DNA of 64,000 nucleotides from Bradyrhizobium sp. Rc3b. Its GTDB lineage: Bacteria; Pseudomonadota; Alphaproteobacteria; Rhizobiales; Xanthobacteraceae. Below the pieces are notes generated by a model. The model had not been told where the DNA came from. It saw only the letters and a program-made list of their open reading frames with translations, and did no database searches. The DNA lies in the NCBI RefSeq assembly GCF_900114915.1, contig NZ_FOUS01000012.1, forward strand, positions 124,001 to 188,000, in the 5' to 3' direction. The position numbers were made by a program, and so were the translations under genes. Below, piece by piece: positions 34,749 through 43,854 of this stretch (within the stretch, counting starts at the first letter, position 1; every line of letters begins with the position of its first letter).

Positions 34749-34970
34749 GATGAAAGCAATCGCTCGTGGCATTGGGCTCGCGCTGATGCGTCCGCGGCGC
34801 TGTCAATATTCGCGTGTAGGTATTCGTCTTGGAGACAAATAGCGTATGTGGACAAAGTGGATATGGACGGAACGTATCAAGAACATTAAATGAGCAATTG
34901 AAGCAAGGCAACGATTTGCCTTTCTGAGTTGGGCGGCTCCGTGCGGCCACTGACAGAGTTCCATTCCCCC

Positions 34971-36992
34971 ATGCGCTTCACGCCCCAATTCCTCGACGAG
35001 CTTCGTGCCCGGCTTTCGGTCTCCGAAGTCGTGGGCAAGCGCGTCAAGCTGAAGAAGGCCGGGCGGGAGTGGAAGGGGCTGTCGCCGTTCCAGCAGGAGA
35101 AGACGCCGTCCTTCTACGTCAACGACCAGAAGGGTTTTTACCACGACTTCTCCTCCGGCAAGCACGGCGACATCATCTCCTTCGTGATGGAGACCGACGG
35201 CCTGCCGTTCGCGGAGGCCGTCGAGCGGCTCGCCAGCATGGCGGGCCTGGCGCTGCCGGCGGTGACGCCGGATGCGGCGCGGCAGGAGCAGCGCCGCCGC
35301 ACGCTGCATGACGTCATGGATCTCGCCGCGACCTATTTCGCGGAGACGCTGGCCTCGCGCGTCGGCGCCAAGGCACGCGGCTATCTCGCCGACCGCGGGA
35401 TCTCGCCGGCGACTCAATTGCAGTTCCGCCTCGGCTATGCCTCGCCCGATCGCTTCGCGCTGAAGGAGCATCTCGGCAAGCTCGGTGTCTCCGTTGACGA
35501 CATGGTCGAGACCGGCCTGCTGGTGGCCGGCGACGATATTCCCGTTCCCTACGACCGCTTCCGCGATCGCGTGATGTTCCCGATCACCGATCTGCGCGGC
35601 CGCGTCATCGCCTTCGGCGGGCGCGCGCTGGAGAAGGACGTTCCGGCCAAATACCTCAATTCGCCGGAGACGCCGCTCTTCCACAAGGGCGACAATCTCT
35701 ACAATCACCAGACCGCGCGCAAAGCCACCCATGACGGCAGCGCGCTGATCGTGGTCGAAGGTTATGTCGACGTCATCGCCATGGTCACCGCGGGCTTTGC
35801 CGGCGCCGTCGCGCCGCTCGGCACCGCGCTCACCGAAAGCCAGCTGGCACTGCTCTGGAAGATGGCGGACGAGCCGATCCTCTGCTTCGACGGCGACCGC
35901 GCCGGCCAGAAGGCGGCTTATCGTGCCGCTGATCTCGCGCTGCCATTTCTCGCGCCCGGAAAGAGTCTTCGTTTCGCGCTGTTGCCGGAGGGGCAGGACC
36001 CCGACGATCTCGCGCGCTCCGGCGGTCGCGGCGCGATCGAGGAAGTCATCGCGGCGGCGAAGCCGCTTGCCGAGATGATCTGGTCGCGCGAGCTCGAAGG
36101 CGGCAATTTCGCCACCCCCGAGCGCCGCGCCGCGCTGGAGGCGCGCGTCAAGGAGCTCTCCAACGGCATCCGCGACGAGGTGGTGCGGCGCTATTACCGC
36201 GATGATTTTGCCGAGCGGCTTCGGCGCACTTTCGCGCCTGAGGGTGGCCGCAGCGGCTTTGCCGGCCGGGGCAATCTCCAAGGTAATTCCGGCCGCCAAT
36301 TCCAGCCCCGGGCTGCGGGAGGCGCGAATCGATTCGGGGGGCAGGGATTCGGGGGAGGCCTCGGCGGCGGGCGCCGGGGCGCGCCCGGCCCCACCCTGTT
36401 ACCCTCCGGCCCCTACCAGGCGGCGAGCCCGCAGCTGGCGGCAAGCCCGATCATGCGCGGCCAGCGCAGCGCCATCTCCCGCCGGGAGGCCCTGATCCTG
36501 CAATGCCTGATCAACCACCCCTGGCTGCTGCACGATCACCTCGAGGAGGTCGCCGCCCTGGAGCTCGCTCATCCCGAGGCCCACAAGCTCAGGGCCGGCA
36601 TCATCGCCGCCTTTGCCAACGACCACCACCATTCCCCGGACCCCGGCGAGCAGGCCGAAAAGATGCGCGGCGATCTCGCCAAAGGCGGATTTTCGCAAGT
36701 CCTTCAACGGGTTGAGAACGGCATCACCACCGCGGCGGTGTGGGGTGCCCGCGAAGGCGCCGCGCCCGACGACGTTCTCGCCACCTGGCATCAGCTGGTT
36801 GCCTTGCATCGGCAATGGCATTCACTACTTAGAGAGCTGAAAGACGCCGAGCTGGCCTTGGGGGAGGACCCCAGCGAGGCCAATTTGGCGTGGCTGCGTG
36901 ACGTCAAGGCCCGGATGGCCGAGGTCGATGGCACCGAAGCCCTGATCGAGGGTTTTGGCGAGCTGTCGGGTCGGTTCCAGAAGAGCGTGTGA
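34971..36992 (+). CDS. dnaG: DNA primase DnaG without zinc ligands
   Basis: A 673-residue primase that makes RNA primers at the replication fork. N-terminal CHC2-like domain, TOPRIM core (GDRAGQKAA and VVEGYVDVIAM segments) and C-terminal DnaB-binding domain, with a Gly/Arg-rich linker around residues 425-475. The four CHC2 zinc ligands are replaced: Ser38, Gln41, Asp59 and Ser62 stand where E. coli has Cys, His, Cys, Cys. Start at MRFTPQFLDE (34971). Followed by rpoD, as in other bacteria. Confidence 0.96.
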   Translation: MRFTPQFLDELRARLSVSEVVGKRVKLKKAGREWKGLSPFQQEKTPSFYVNDQKGFYHDFSSGKHGDIISFVMETDGLPFAEAVERLASMAGLALPAVTPDAARQEQRRRTLHDVMDLAATYFAETLASRVGAKARGYLADRGISPATQLQFRLGYASPDRFALKEHLGKLGVSVDDMVETGLLVAGDDIPVPYDRFRDRVMFPITDLRGRVIAFGGRALEKDVPAKYLNSPETPLFHKGDNLYNHQTARKATHDGSALIVVEGYVDVIAMVTAGFAGAVAPLGTALTESQLALLWKMADEPILCFDGDRAGQKAAYRAADLALPFLAPGKSLRFALLPEGQDPDDLARSGGRGAIEEVIAAAKPLAEMIWSRELEGGNFATPERRAALEARVKELSNGIRDEVVRRYYRDDFAERLRRTFAPEGGRSGFAGRGNLQGNSGRQFQPRAAGGANRFGGQGFGGGLGGGRRGAPGPTLLPSGPYQAASPQLAASPIMRGQRSAISRREALILQCLINHPWLLHDHLEEVAALELAHPEAHKLRAGIIAAFANDHHHSPDPGEQAEKMRGDLAKGGFSQVLQRVENGITTAAVWGAREGAAPDDVLATWHQLVALHRQWHSLLRELKDAELALGEDPSEANLAWLRDVKARMAEVDGTEALIEGFGELSGRFQKSV

Positions 36993-37368
36993 TGAAAGAA
37001 TCATGCGGACGGCCGGAGCCGGAACCGCTAAAAGACTCGCCAAATCCAAGGTTTGGCGGCAAAAACAGGGTTAATCGAGGCTTAACGGTCTTGTAGCACT
37101 TTGGCCACCAGGCGGCCGCAGGCAGAACAGACGCGTCAGGAATGAATCCGCGCAATTGCTGTTGGCACTACACCTGCATCCGCTGCGACAAAGAGGCTGA
37201 CGAAGCGTTAGGCATTTCCGGCGAGAGAGAGTTGGGGGTGGCGAGAGATATGTGCGCCGCCCTTTCCGTGTCGAGAGCTGCCGAAGCGAGAGCGTCGGGC
37301 AACAGGTTCATGTGAATTCAGGCAGACGCGGCGAGCCGACTGCATTGAAGCGCGTTTAGGAGCAATGG
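36993..37368. other. dnaG-rpoD intergenic region
   Basis: About 376 bp, no gene seen. A hairpin CGCCAAA...TTTGGCG follows dnaG without a T-run. The rpoD ribosome binding site TTAGGAGCA stands just before 37369. Promoter elements could not be assigned. Confidence 0.5.
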
Positions 37369-39510
37369 ATGGCCACCAAGGCAAAGACGCTGCAGGCGAA
37401 GGACAAGGAAAAAGACGACAAGGCAGCGGACGCGCCGGAAAAGGATTCCCAGGACGCGCCCTCGCCGTTGCTTGACCTGTCCGACGCCGCCGTAAAGAAG
37501 ATGATCAAGCAGGCCAAGAAGCGCGGCTTCGTGACCTTCGATCAGCTCAACGAAGTCTTGCCGTCCGACCAGACCTCGCCCGAACAGATCGAGGACATCA
37601 TGTCGATGCTCTCCGACATGGGCATCAACGTCACCGAAGCCGACGATAGCGAAGGCGAGGAAGACAAGGACGAGGGCGGCGAGGACGAGACCGACAACGA
37701 GCTCGTCGAGGTCACCCAGAAGGCCGTCACCGAGGTCAAGAAGAGCGAGCCGGGCGAACGCACCGACGATCCCGTGCGTATGTATCTGCGCGAGATGGGC
37801 ACGGTCGAGCTGCTCTCCCGCGAAGGCGAAATCGCCATCGCCAAGCGCATCGAGGCCGGCCGCGAGGCGATGATCGCAGGGCTGTGCGAAAGCCCGCTGA
37901 CCTTCCAGGCCATCATCATCTGGCGCGACGAGCTCAACGAAGGCAAGATCTTCCTCCGCGACATCATCGATCTCGAAGCCACCTATGCCGGCCCCGACGC
38001 CAAGGCCGGGATGAACAATGCGATGATCGCAGGTCCCACCGGCGAGAACGGTGAAGCGCCCGCCGAGGGCGGCCAGGCCGCCGCGACCGGCGCGCCCGCG
38101 CATGTCGCCCCGCCCGCCGCGCCGCCGTCGCCGACCCCGTTCCGCGCCGCGCCTGCGCCGGGCGGCACGGAAGCCGGCGAGGAGAAGGATCCGGGCGAGG
38201 CTGCGGCCGAGTCCGACATGGACGACGACGAGTTCGAGAACCAGATGTCGCTCGCGGCCATCGAGGCCGAGCTCAAGCCGAAGGTGGTCGAGATCTTCGA
38301 CAAGATCGCCGACAGCTACAAGAAGCTGCGCAAGCTTCAGGAGCAGGACATCCAGAACCAGCTCCAGAACGAGTCGCTCTCGCCGCACCAGGAGCGCAAG
38401 TACAAGAAGCTGAAGGACGAGATCATCGTCGAGGTGAAGTCGCTGCGCCTCAACCAGGCCCGTATCGACTCGCTCGTCGAGCAGCTCTACGACATCAACA
38501 AGCGCCTCGTCTCGCATGAGGGCCGCCTGATGCGCCTTGCCGACAGCCACGGCGTCGCGCGCGAGGACTTTTTGCGCAACTACACCGGCTCGGAGCTCGA
38601 TCCGCGCTGGCTCAATCGCGTCTCGAAGCTCTCGGCCAAGGGCTGGAAGAACTTCGTCCATCACGAGAAGGACCGCATCAAGGATCTGCGTCACGAGGTG
38701 CATCAGCTCGCCGCGCTGACCGGCCTCGAGATCGTCGAGTTCCGCAAGATCGTGCACTCCGTGCAGAAGGGCGAGCGCGAGGCACGCCAGGCCAAGAAGG
38801 AGATGGTGGAAGCCAACCTCCGTCTCGTGATCTCGATCGCCAAGAAATACACCAACCGCGGCCTGCAATTCCTCGACCTGATCCAGGAAGGCAACATCGG
38901 CCTGATGAAGGCGGTCGACAAGTTCGAGTACCGCCGCGGCTACAAGTTCTCGACCTACGCGACGTGGTGGATCCGGCAGGCGATCACCCGCTCGATTGCG
39001 GACCAGGCCCGCACCATCCGCATCCCCGTGCACATGATCGAGACGATCAACAAGATCGTGCGCACGAGCCGCCAGATGCTCAACGAGATCGGCCGCGAAC
39101 CGACCCCGGAAGAGCTCGCCGAGAAGCTCGGCATGCCCTTGGAGAAGGTCCGCAAGGTCCTGAAGATCGCCAAAGAGCCGCTTTCGCTCGAAACGCCCGT
39201 CGGTGACGAAGAGGATTCACACCTCGGCGATTTCATCGAGGACAAGAACGCGATCCTGCCGATCGACGCCGCGATCCAGTCCAATCTGCGCGAGACCACC
39301 ACGCGCGTGCTCGCCTCGCTCACCCCGCGCGAAGAGCGCGTGCTCCGCATGCGCTTCGGCATCGGCATGAACACCGACCACACGCTGGAAGAAGTCGGTC
39401 AGCAGTTCTCGGTGACGCGCGAGCGTATTCGTCAGATCGAAGCCAAGGCGCTGCGGAAGCTGAAGCATCCGTCGAGGAGCCGGAAGCTGCGGAGCTTCTT
39501 GGATAATTGA
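37369..39510 (+). CDS. rpoD: RNA polymerase primary sigma factor RpoD
   Basis: A 713-residue housekeeping sigma-70. Acidic N-terminal region 1.1 with a Glu/Asp-rich stretch, large alphaproteobacterial non-conserved region (about 215-290, Pro/Ala-rich), then region 2 (NLRLVISIAKKYTNRG, FSTYATWWIRQAI), region 3 and region 4 (ERVLRMRFGIG, VTRERIRQIEAKALRKL). Complete. Ends at a strong terminator. Confidence 0.98.
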   Translation: MATKAKTLQAKDKEKDDKAADAPEKDSQDAPSPLLDLSDAAVKKMIKQAKKRGFVTFDQLNEVLPSDQTSPEQIEDIMSMLSDMGINVTEADDSEGEEDKDEGGEDETDNELVEVTQKAVTEVKKSEPGERTDDPVRMYLREMGTVELLSREGEIAIAKRIEAGREAMIAGLCESPLTFQAIIIWRDELNEGKIFLRDIIDLEATYAGPDAKAGMNNAMIAGPTGENGEAPAEGGQAAATGAPAHVAPPAAPPSPTPFRAAPAPGGTEAGEEKDPGEAAAESDMDDDEFENQMSLAAIEAELKPKVVEIFDKIADSYKKLRKLQEQDIQNQLQNESLSPHQERKYKKLKDEIIVEVKSLRLNQARIDSLVEQLYDINKRLVSHEGRLMRLADSHGVAREDFLRNYTGSELDPRWLNRVSKLSAKGWKNFVHHEKDRIKDLRHEVHQLAALTGLEIVEFRKIVHSVQKGEREARQAKKEMVEANLRLVISIAKKYTNRGLQFLDLIQEGNIGLMKAVDKFEYRRGYKFSTYATWWIRQAITRSIADQARTIRIPVHMIETINKIVRTSRQMLNEIGREPTPEELAEKLGMPLEKVRKVLKIAKEPLSLETPVGDEEDSHLGDFIEDKNAILPIDAAIQSNLRETTTRVLASLTPREERVLRMRFGIGMNTDHTLEEVGQQFSVTRERIRQIEAKALRKLKHPSRSRKLRSFLDN

Positions 39511-39518
39511 TCGGGATT

Positions 39519-39548
39519 GTCATGCCCGGGCCCGACCCGGGCATCCAT
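39519..39548. repeat. short hairpin repeat, family H
   Basis: GTCATGCCCGGGCCCGACCC with GCCCGGG/CCCGGGC arms, similar to 44494-44522. Lies between the rpoD stop and its terminator. Confidence 0.55.
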
Positions 39549-39558
39549 CGTAACGAAG

Positions 39559-39589
39559 ACGGCGGGCCGAAAAGCCCGCCGTTTTTCTT
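39559..39589 (+). terminator. rpoD intrinsic terminator
   Basis: Perfect 9-bp stem ACGGCGGGC / GCCCGCCGT with a 6-nt loop and a T5CT3 tail. Confidence 0.85.
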
Positions 39590-39694
39590 TGTGCTAGCGC
39601 CTGGATTGCGTCGGATAGTAAATTGCGAGGCGGATGCCGTTGGTTTGCTCATTCCATCTCCGTTGCTCTTCCGCTTTTTTCAACCCCGCCAGCT

Positions 39695-40075
39695 ATGCCC
39701 GACTATCACCTCACCGTCTGGTACAACACCCGCTGCCCCGTCTGCGACGCCGGCATCGACTGGCAGCGCAACAAGCTGCTGGCGCTGGTGCGCGCGGGTA
39801 CGGTCGAGTTCAGAGACATCAACGAGCAGCCCGACGCGCTGGCGCACTTTGGTGCTTCGCTCGACGACATCAGGCGGCGCCTGCATGCGACCGATGAAGC
39901 GGGGCGGCTCATCGTCGGTGCGGATGTCGCGATTGCGTTGTGGAGGTTGACTCCGGGGGAGGGCTGGCTTGCTGCGCTGTTCGGCAATCGCGTGGCGCTG
40001 CCATTCACGCGGTTCGGCTACGACCGGTTTGCCGATCTGCTGTTTGCCTGGAATAAAAGGAGCGGGCGCTGGTGA
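39695..40075 (+). CDS. thiol-disulfide oxidoreductase DCC family (DUF393) protein
   Basis: A 126-residue thioredoxin-like protein with CxxC in YNTRCPVCDAGIDW (9-22). The DCC family normally reads D-x-x-C-x-x-C; here the first residue is Asn, so the D of the signature is missing. IDINEQPD-like and RFGYDRFADLLFAW segments complete the family pattern. Start chosen at the ATG at 39695, since the longer TTG frame includes an implausible leader. Confidence 0.82.
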   Translation: MPDYHLTVWYNTRCPVCDAGIDWQRNKLLALVRAGTVEFRDINEQPDALAHFGASLDDIRRRLHATDEAGRLIVGADVAIALWRLTPGEGWLAALFGNRVALPFTRFGYDRFADLLFAWNKRSGRW

Positions 40076-40093
40076 GCGCCTGCTTATGTCGTC

Positions 40094-40330
40094 CTACTTC
40101 TTCTTCACCCCGACCCGCTCGATCCGCTTGATCTCGAGCGCGGGGCGGCCGCTCTTTTCGGCGATCTCGCGGTCCTGCTCCATGATGAAGGCGCGGGCGG
40201 GTTCGTCGCCGTCGAGGCCGCCGAGCAGCTCGCTGGGTACGCGGCGGTTGGAGCGCTGGGAATCGTCTTCATAGAAGACGTTGAAAAAGGCGAATTCGCC
40301 TTTGGGATTGGTTCCGGGTTTTTTGGCCAT
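40094..40330 (-). CDS. conserved hypothetical protein, 78 aa
   Basis: A small soluble basic/acidic protein (MAKKPGTNPKGEF ... ERVGVKKK) with NVFYEDDSQRSNRRVPSELL and DEPARAFIMEQDREIAEKSG. No membrane segment or known domain. Codon use fits the genome and the frame is free-standing, so it looks real. Convergent with the DCC gene. Function unknown. Confidence 0.65.
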   Translation of the reverse strand: MAKKPGTNPKGEFAFFNVFYEDDSQRSNRRVPSELLGGLDGDEPARAFIMEQDREIAEKSGRPALEIKRIERVGVKKK

Positions 40331-40791
40331 GGCGGCTTGTCGTCGATAGCCGCGTCATAGTCAAATGACTTCGCGCGTCGCCGGGGTCGGTACGGAGCCG
40401 TGGGCCCGCTGCGCAAGGGATCCTTGCCTCAATAAACGGCGGGCCGAAGCCCGCCGCTTATTTTTGGTCTTCAGCGTCACCCGGGGCTGGCAGGGTGACA
40501 ACCTAAAATAGAAGGCTATAGAAGACGCCCTGCGATGGCAAGGCAAATCGTGGCGGCGTTGATGTCGCAGCGAGCGGATCAGATATGCGATGGTCGCGAC
40601 ATCTGGTTTCGATTCACATCGAAGCAATTGTTTAGAGCGTCAAACCAGTTTGTTCATCTTGCCGGCCCTCGCGATGCAACGCGCGTGGCGCGCTGTGTCG
40701 GAAGGCGCGCCAGCCTGCACCTCTTCCCGCCTGCGTGCAGACAGTGTGATCTCGATTTGTAAAAGCGGGTTCCATCGCCGCGGCTAATGTC
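40331..40791. other. gene-poor region, 461 bp
   Basis: Contains a terminator hairpin (40437-40466) and a short palindrome TTCGAT-TCAC-ATCGAA near 40606-40621. No frame here has ribosome binding and codon support; the candidates are antisense or random. Confidence 0.5.
40437..40466 (+). terminator. intrinsic terminator-like hairpin
   Basis: CGGCGGGC-CGAA-GCCCGCCG followed by CTTATTTTT. On the opposite strand the tail is TTTATTG, so it may also stop the transcript of the membrane protein gene at 40792-41136. Confidence 0.65.
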
Positions 40792-41136
40792 TCAATGCGC
40801 GCGCGTGCGCCGCGCCGTCTCCTGCATCGCCAGCCGCGACCCGCGTCCGCCGCCCTTGCCGCTGTGCTCTTTAAGTCCCTGCGCCATGATCGCGCTGCCC
40901 ATCGCAGCCGAGCCGAAGGTGATGAGGAACGAAGCCACCAGCAGCGCGAGCGCGATGCCGGGCGAGCTGTCGGCGAAGATCAGCTCGCGCAGATGTCCGG
41001 GGTTGAGCCAGAGCAGGCCGCCGACGAGGAGCGTCGCGGCGCAGGCGCCGATCGCGAGGTTGATGGCGAGCAGGCGGAACAGGGGAATGCGGAGGAGGGA
41101 GCGGGCTGGCCGGTGAGGATGTTGATGGTTGGACAT
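40792..41136 (-). CDS. small two-helix membrane protein, 114 aa
   Basis: Starts MSNHQHPHRPARS with His/Arg-rich N terminus, two hydrophobic helices (about 24-47 with INLAIGACAATLLVGGLLWL, and 62-86) and a basic tail. An ATG 15 bp upstream (41151) is also possible. No recognised family. Confidence 0.72.
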   Translation of the reverse strand: MSNHQHPHRPARSLLRIPLFRLLAINLAIGACAATLLVGGLLWLNPGHLRELIFADSSPGIALALLVASFLITFGSAAMGSAIMAQGLKEHSGKGGGRGSRLAMQETARRTRAH

Positions 41137-41404
41137 GGTTGATCGCTTCATCCTGGCTCAACGTCGTCGTCGATCGCGCAGCGGTGTGGCGCAAGCAACA
41201 TTGTCACAGCGCCAGCTCTCTCATCCATCAATCCGGCCGGTCATGGAGGCTTCTCCTTGGCGGCTCCCGTGTATTCGCAATCTAGACAGCAGGGCGTGAG
41301 ACAGTTTGATGCGGATCAAGCTTGCTGCTTTGACGCTCGCTGCGTTCCCGGGCATGATCCGCGCGCTGCTTCGCAGCTTGAGATTTTTAAGGGGATTGCT
41401 CCAC

Positions 41405-42208
41405 ATGCTGAGACTGCTTCTCGCCGCCGCGTCCGTCATTTGTCTGGCCGGCGGGGCGCAGGCCGCGCGCTGCGGCGGGGACTTCAACAGTTTCGTCGCC
41501 ACCATGGCCCAGGAAGCGCAAGCAGCCGGCGTCTCGGCAAGCGTGACCAACGCGGCGCTCAGCGGCGTCACCCCCGATGGCGCGGTGCTTGCCTTCGACC
41601 GGCGCCAGCGCCACACCTTCAACAAGAGCTTTGAGCAGTATGTCTCGACCCGCGTCGGCCCCGGCCGCATCAATGGCGGTCGTGCCCTCTTGCAGCGCCA
41701 CGCCGCGCTGCTCTCGCGCATCGAGCAGCAGTTCGGCGTGCCCCGCTATATCCTGGTCGCGATCTGGGGGCTGGAGAGCGATTTCGGCAAGGGCGACATC
41801 GGCAAGATGCCGGTGGTCCGCACGCTGGCAACCCTCGCGCATGATTGCCGCCGCACCGACCTGTTCCAGGGCGAGCTGCTCGCTGCGCTGAAGATCGTGC
41901 AGCGCGGCGACCTGCCGCTGCGCGACCTGATTGGCGCCTTCGCCGGCGAGATCGGCCAGACCCAGTTCCTGCCGTCGTCCTACATCAAATACGGCGTCGA
42001 TTTCGACGGTGACGGCCATGTCGACCTCCGTCACAGCGTCCCCGACGTGCTCGCCTCGACCGCGAATTTGCTCCACACCAGCGGCTTCAAGATGGGCCAG
42101 CCCTATGGCGAAGGCACCGCCAATTTCGAGGCGATGCGCGAGTGGAACAGGGCGGTGGTGTATCGCAAGACCATCGGGTATTTCGCCGATCGCCTTGCGG
42201 GACAGTGA
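41405..42208 (+). CDS. lytic murein transglycosylase (MltB-like)
   Basis: A 267-residue periplasmic peptidoglycan-cleaving enzyme. Signal peptide (1-20, GGAQA), SLT_2 domain with FDRRQRHTFNKSF, catalytic Glu124 in IWGLESDFG, and GEIGQTQFLPSSY. AAGGGG precedes the ATG at 41405; a longer upstream frame with a second hydrophobic stretch is unlikely. No lipobox, so soluble periplasmic. Confidence 0.9.
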   Translation: MLRLLLAAASVICLAGGAQAARCGGDFNSFVATMAQEAQAAGVSASVTNAALSGVTPDGAVLAFDRRQRHTFNKSFEQYVSTRVGPGRINGGRALLQRHAALLSRIEQQFGVPRYILVAIWGLESDFGKGDIGKMPVVRTLATLAHDCRRTDLFQGELLAALKIVQRGDLPLRDLIGAFAGEIGQTQFLPSSYIKYGVDFDGDGHVDLRHSVPDVLASTANLLHTSGFKMGQPYGEGTANFEAMREWNRAVVYRKTIGYFADRLAGQ

Positions 42209-42224
42209 CCACATACTCAGTCTC

Positions 42225-42308
42225 GTAGGGTGGGCAAAGCGTAGCGTGCCCACGACTTCTGTCGGCGGCAAAGAGATCATGGGCACGCTACGCTTTGCCC
42301 ACCCTACG
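42225..42308. repeat. palindromic intergenic repeat, family C copy 3
   Basis: CGTAGGGTGGGCAAAGCGTA ... ACGCTTTGCCCACCCTACG, a near-perfect inverted repeat between convergent genes. Confidence 0.82.
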
Positions 42309-42311
42309 AAT

Positions 42312-43142
42312 TCACGTTCCCTTCGCCATCTTCTCCAGCCGCCGCTGCAGCGGCGCCCAATACGTTGCCGGCCGAAACCGCTGCAACAGGTCCATGAAGC
42401 GGGCGTCGTTGCCGATCAGGATGCGGGGCTCGTTCTTCTCGATACCCCTGATGATGCGCAGCGCGGCGTCCTTCGGCGTGGTCCTTGCCGCGGTCTCGAA
42501 CCGCTCGATCGATTGCGCGCGGCGGGCATTGTCGGTGACACCGACCCCGGTGCGGGAGTTGCGCGCGATGGCGGTAGCGACGCCGCCGGGATGCACGACC
42601 GACAGCCTGACCGGGCTGCCCGCCACCGCAAGCTCGTGCCGCACGCTCTCGGAGAAGCCGCGCACAGCGAACTTGGCCGCCGCGTAAGCCGATTGCCCCG
42701 GCGGCGCGATGATGCCGAAGATCGAGGAAAGGTTGACGATGTGCGCCTCAGCCCTCGTCTTCAGATGCGGCAGGAAGGCGCGCGTGCCGTGCACCACGCC
42801 CCAGAAATTGATGTCGAACAGCCAGTCCATCTGCGCCTGGTCGATCTCCTCGAACGAGCCCATCAGCGCGACGCCGGCATTGTTGACGACGATGCCGAGC
42901 GCAGGATGGGTAGAGGTCGCCTCGTTCGCGAACTGCGCGATGTCGTCGGGCTCGCCGACGTCGACGCGGTGCACGCTGACCTTGCGTCCCGCGCCGATCT
43001 CGGCCGCGAGCGTCTTCAGCCCGGCCTCGTCGCGATCGGCCAGCGCAAGATCGCAGCCGCGCTGTGCAAGCTCGATCGCCAGCGCCCGGCCGATGCCGCT
43101 GGCGGCTCCCGTGATGGCGGCGGCGCCGCGAATCGTGGTCAT
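42312..43142 (-). CDS. short-chain dehydrogenase/reductase (SDR)
   Basis: A 276-residue classical SDR: cofactor motif TGAASGIG (11-18), NNAG (87-90), and catalytic Ser140, Tyr153, Lys157 (YAAAK). Acidic residue at the end of strand 2 (LADRDE) suggests NAD preference. ATG at 43142 with a G-rich ribosome site. Divergent from the receiver protein at 43263. Substrate unknown. Confidence 0.92.
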   Translation of the reverse strand: MTTIRGAAAITGAASGIGRALAIELAQRGCDLALADRDEAGLKTLAAEIGAGRKVSVHRVDVGEPDDIAQFANEATSTHPALGIVVNNAGVALMGSFEEIDQAQMDWLFDINFWGVVHGTRAFLPHLKTRAEAHIVNLSSIFGIIAPPGQSAYAAAKFAVRGFSESVRHELAVAGSPVRLSVVHPGGVATAIARNSRTGVGVTDNARRAQSIERFETAARTTPKDAALRIIRGIEKNEPRILIGNDARFMDLLQRFRPATYWAPLQRRLEKMAKGT

Positions 43143-43262
43143 GAACCCCCCGTCAAGTCCCTGCGCGTGGAACCATGATTTACATTTTTTCAGAATGGAA
43201 CTGAACCGCAGGCGCCCTGGCTCCTTAACATACGTTACGCAAGCGATCATTGGGAGACGCTG

Positions 43263-43637
43263 ATGGGACAGGCACAGCCATTTCGTGCAACTGCGCTGAT
43301 CGTTGAAGACGACGTCATGCAGCGGGAGATGCTGAGCCTGCTGCTGGAGGAGAGCGGCTACCACGTCATCCAGTGCGAAAGCGCCGAGGCCGCCGAGCGC
43401 GTCCTCGACAAGAGCGCCGGCGCGCTCTGCCTGATGATGACCGACGTCCAGCTCGCGGGGCGCATGAACGGTGTCGAGCTCGCGCACGTCGCCAAGGACC
43501 GCAATCCCAAGCTCGACGTCGTCGTCACCTCCGGCCGCCCCCTGATGCAGCCCTTGCCCGACGGCGCAAAGTTCTGGGCCAAACCCTGGGCGCCGCTCGA
43601 CGTGCTGCGCGAAGCCGAGCTCGCGCAGCTGGCTTGA
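43263..43637 (+). CDS. single-domain response regulator receiver
   Basis: A 124-residue stand-alone receiver: acidic pocket VEDD (14-17), phospho-acceptor Asp61 in LMMTDVQLAG, Thr/Ser in VVTSGRP and Lys107. No output domain, so it works by protein contact or phosphotransfer. No cognate kinase adjoins; a hybrid kinase sits 16 kb away, with no evidence that they pair. Confidence 0.9.
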   Translation: MGQAQPFRATALIVEDDVMQREMLSLLLEESGYHVIQCESAEAAERVLDKSAGALCLMMTDVQLAGRMNGVELAHVAKDRNPKLDVVVTSGRPLMQPLPDGAKFWAKPWAPLDVLREAELAQLA

Positions 43638-43660
43638 AGCGAAGGTTTTGCTATCAAATC

Positions 43661-43790
43661 CGTCATCCTGAGGTGCGAGGCATCGGGCGCAAAGCGCCCG
43701 ATGGGAAGCCTCGAAGGATGCACGGCCGCGATGCAGCCGGGCCGTCGCCCTTCGAGGCTGGCCCAAGCGGGCGAGCACCTCAGGTTGACA
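43661..43790. repeat. palindromic intergenic repeat, family B copy 3
   Basis: CGTCATCCTGAGGTGCGAGG ... CGAGCACCTCAGGTTGACA; shorter than the other family B copies. Confidence 0.8.
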
Positions 43791-43854
43791 GTCAGAGACT
43801 GAAGGCCCGAGACCTGACTTCCCCGCCGCGAGGCGGGTTGATAAGGTCGGCCCC

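Noticed and set aside
37318..39033. 571-codon minus-strand frame opposite rpoD
   Set aside because: Leu/Val/Asp repeats are typical antisense composition; rpoD is certain.
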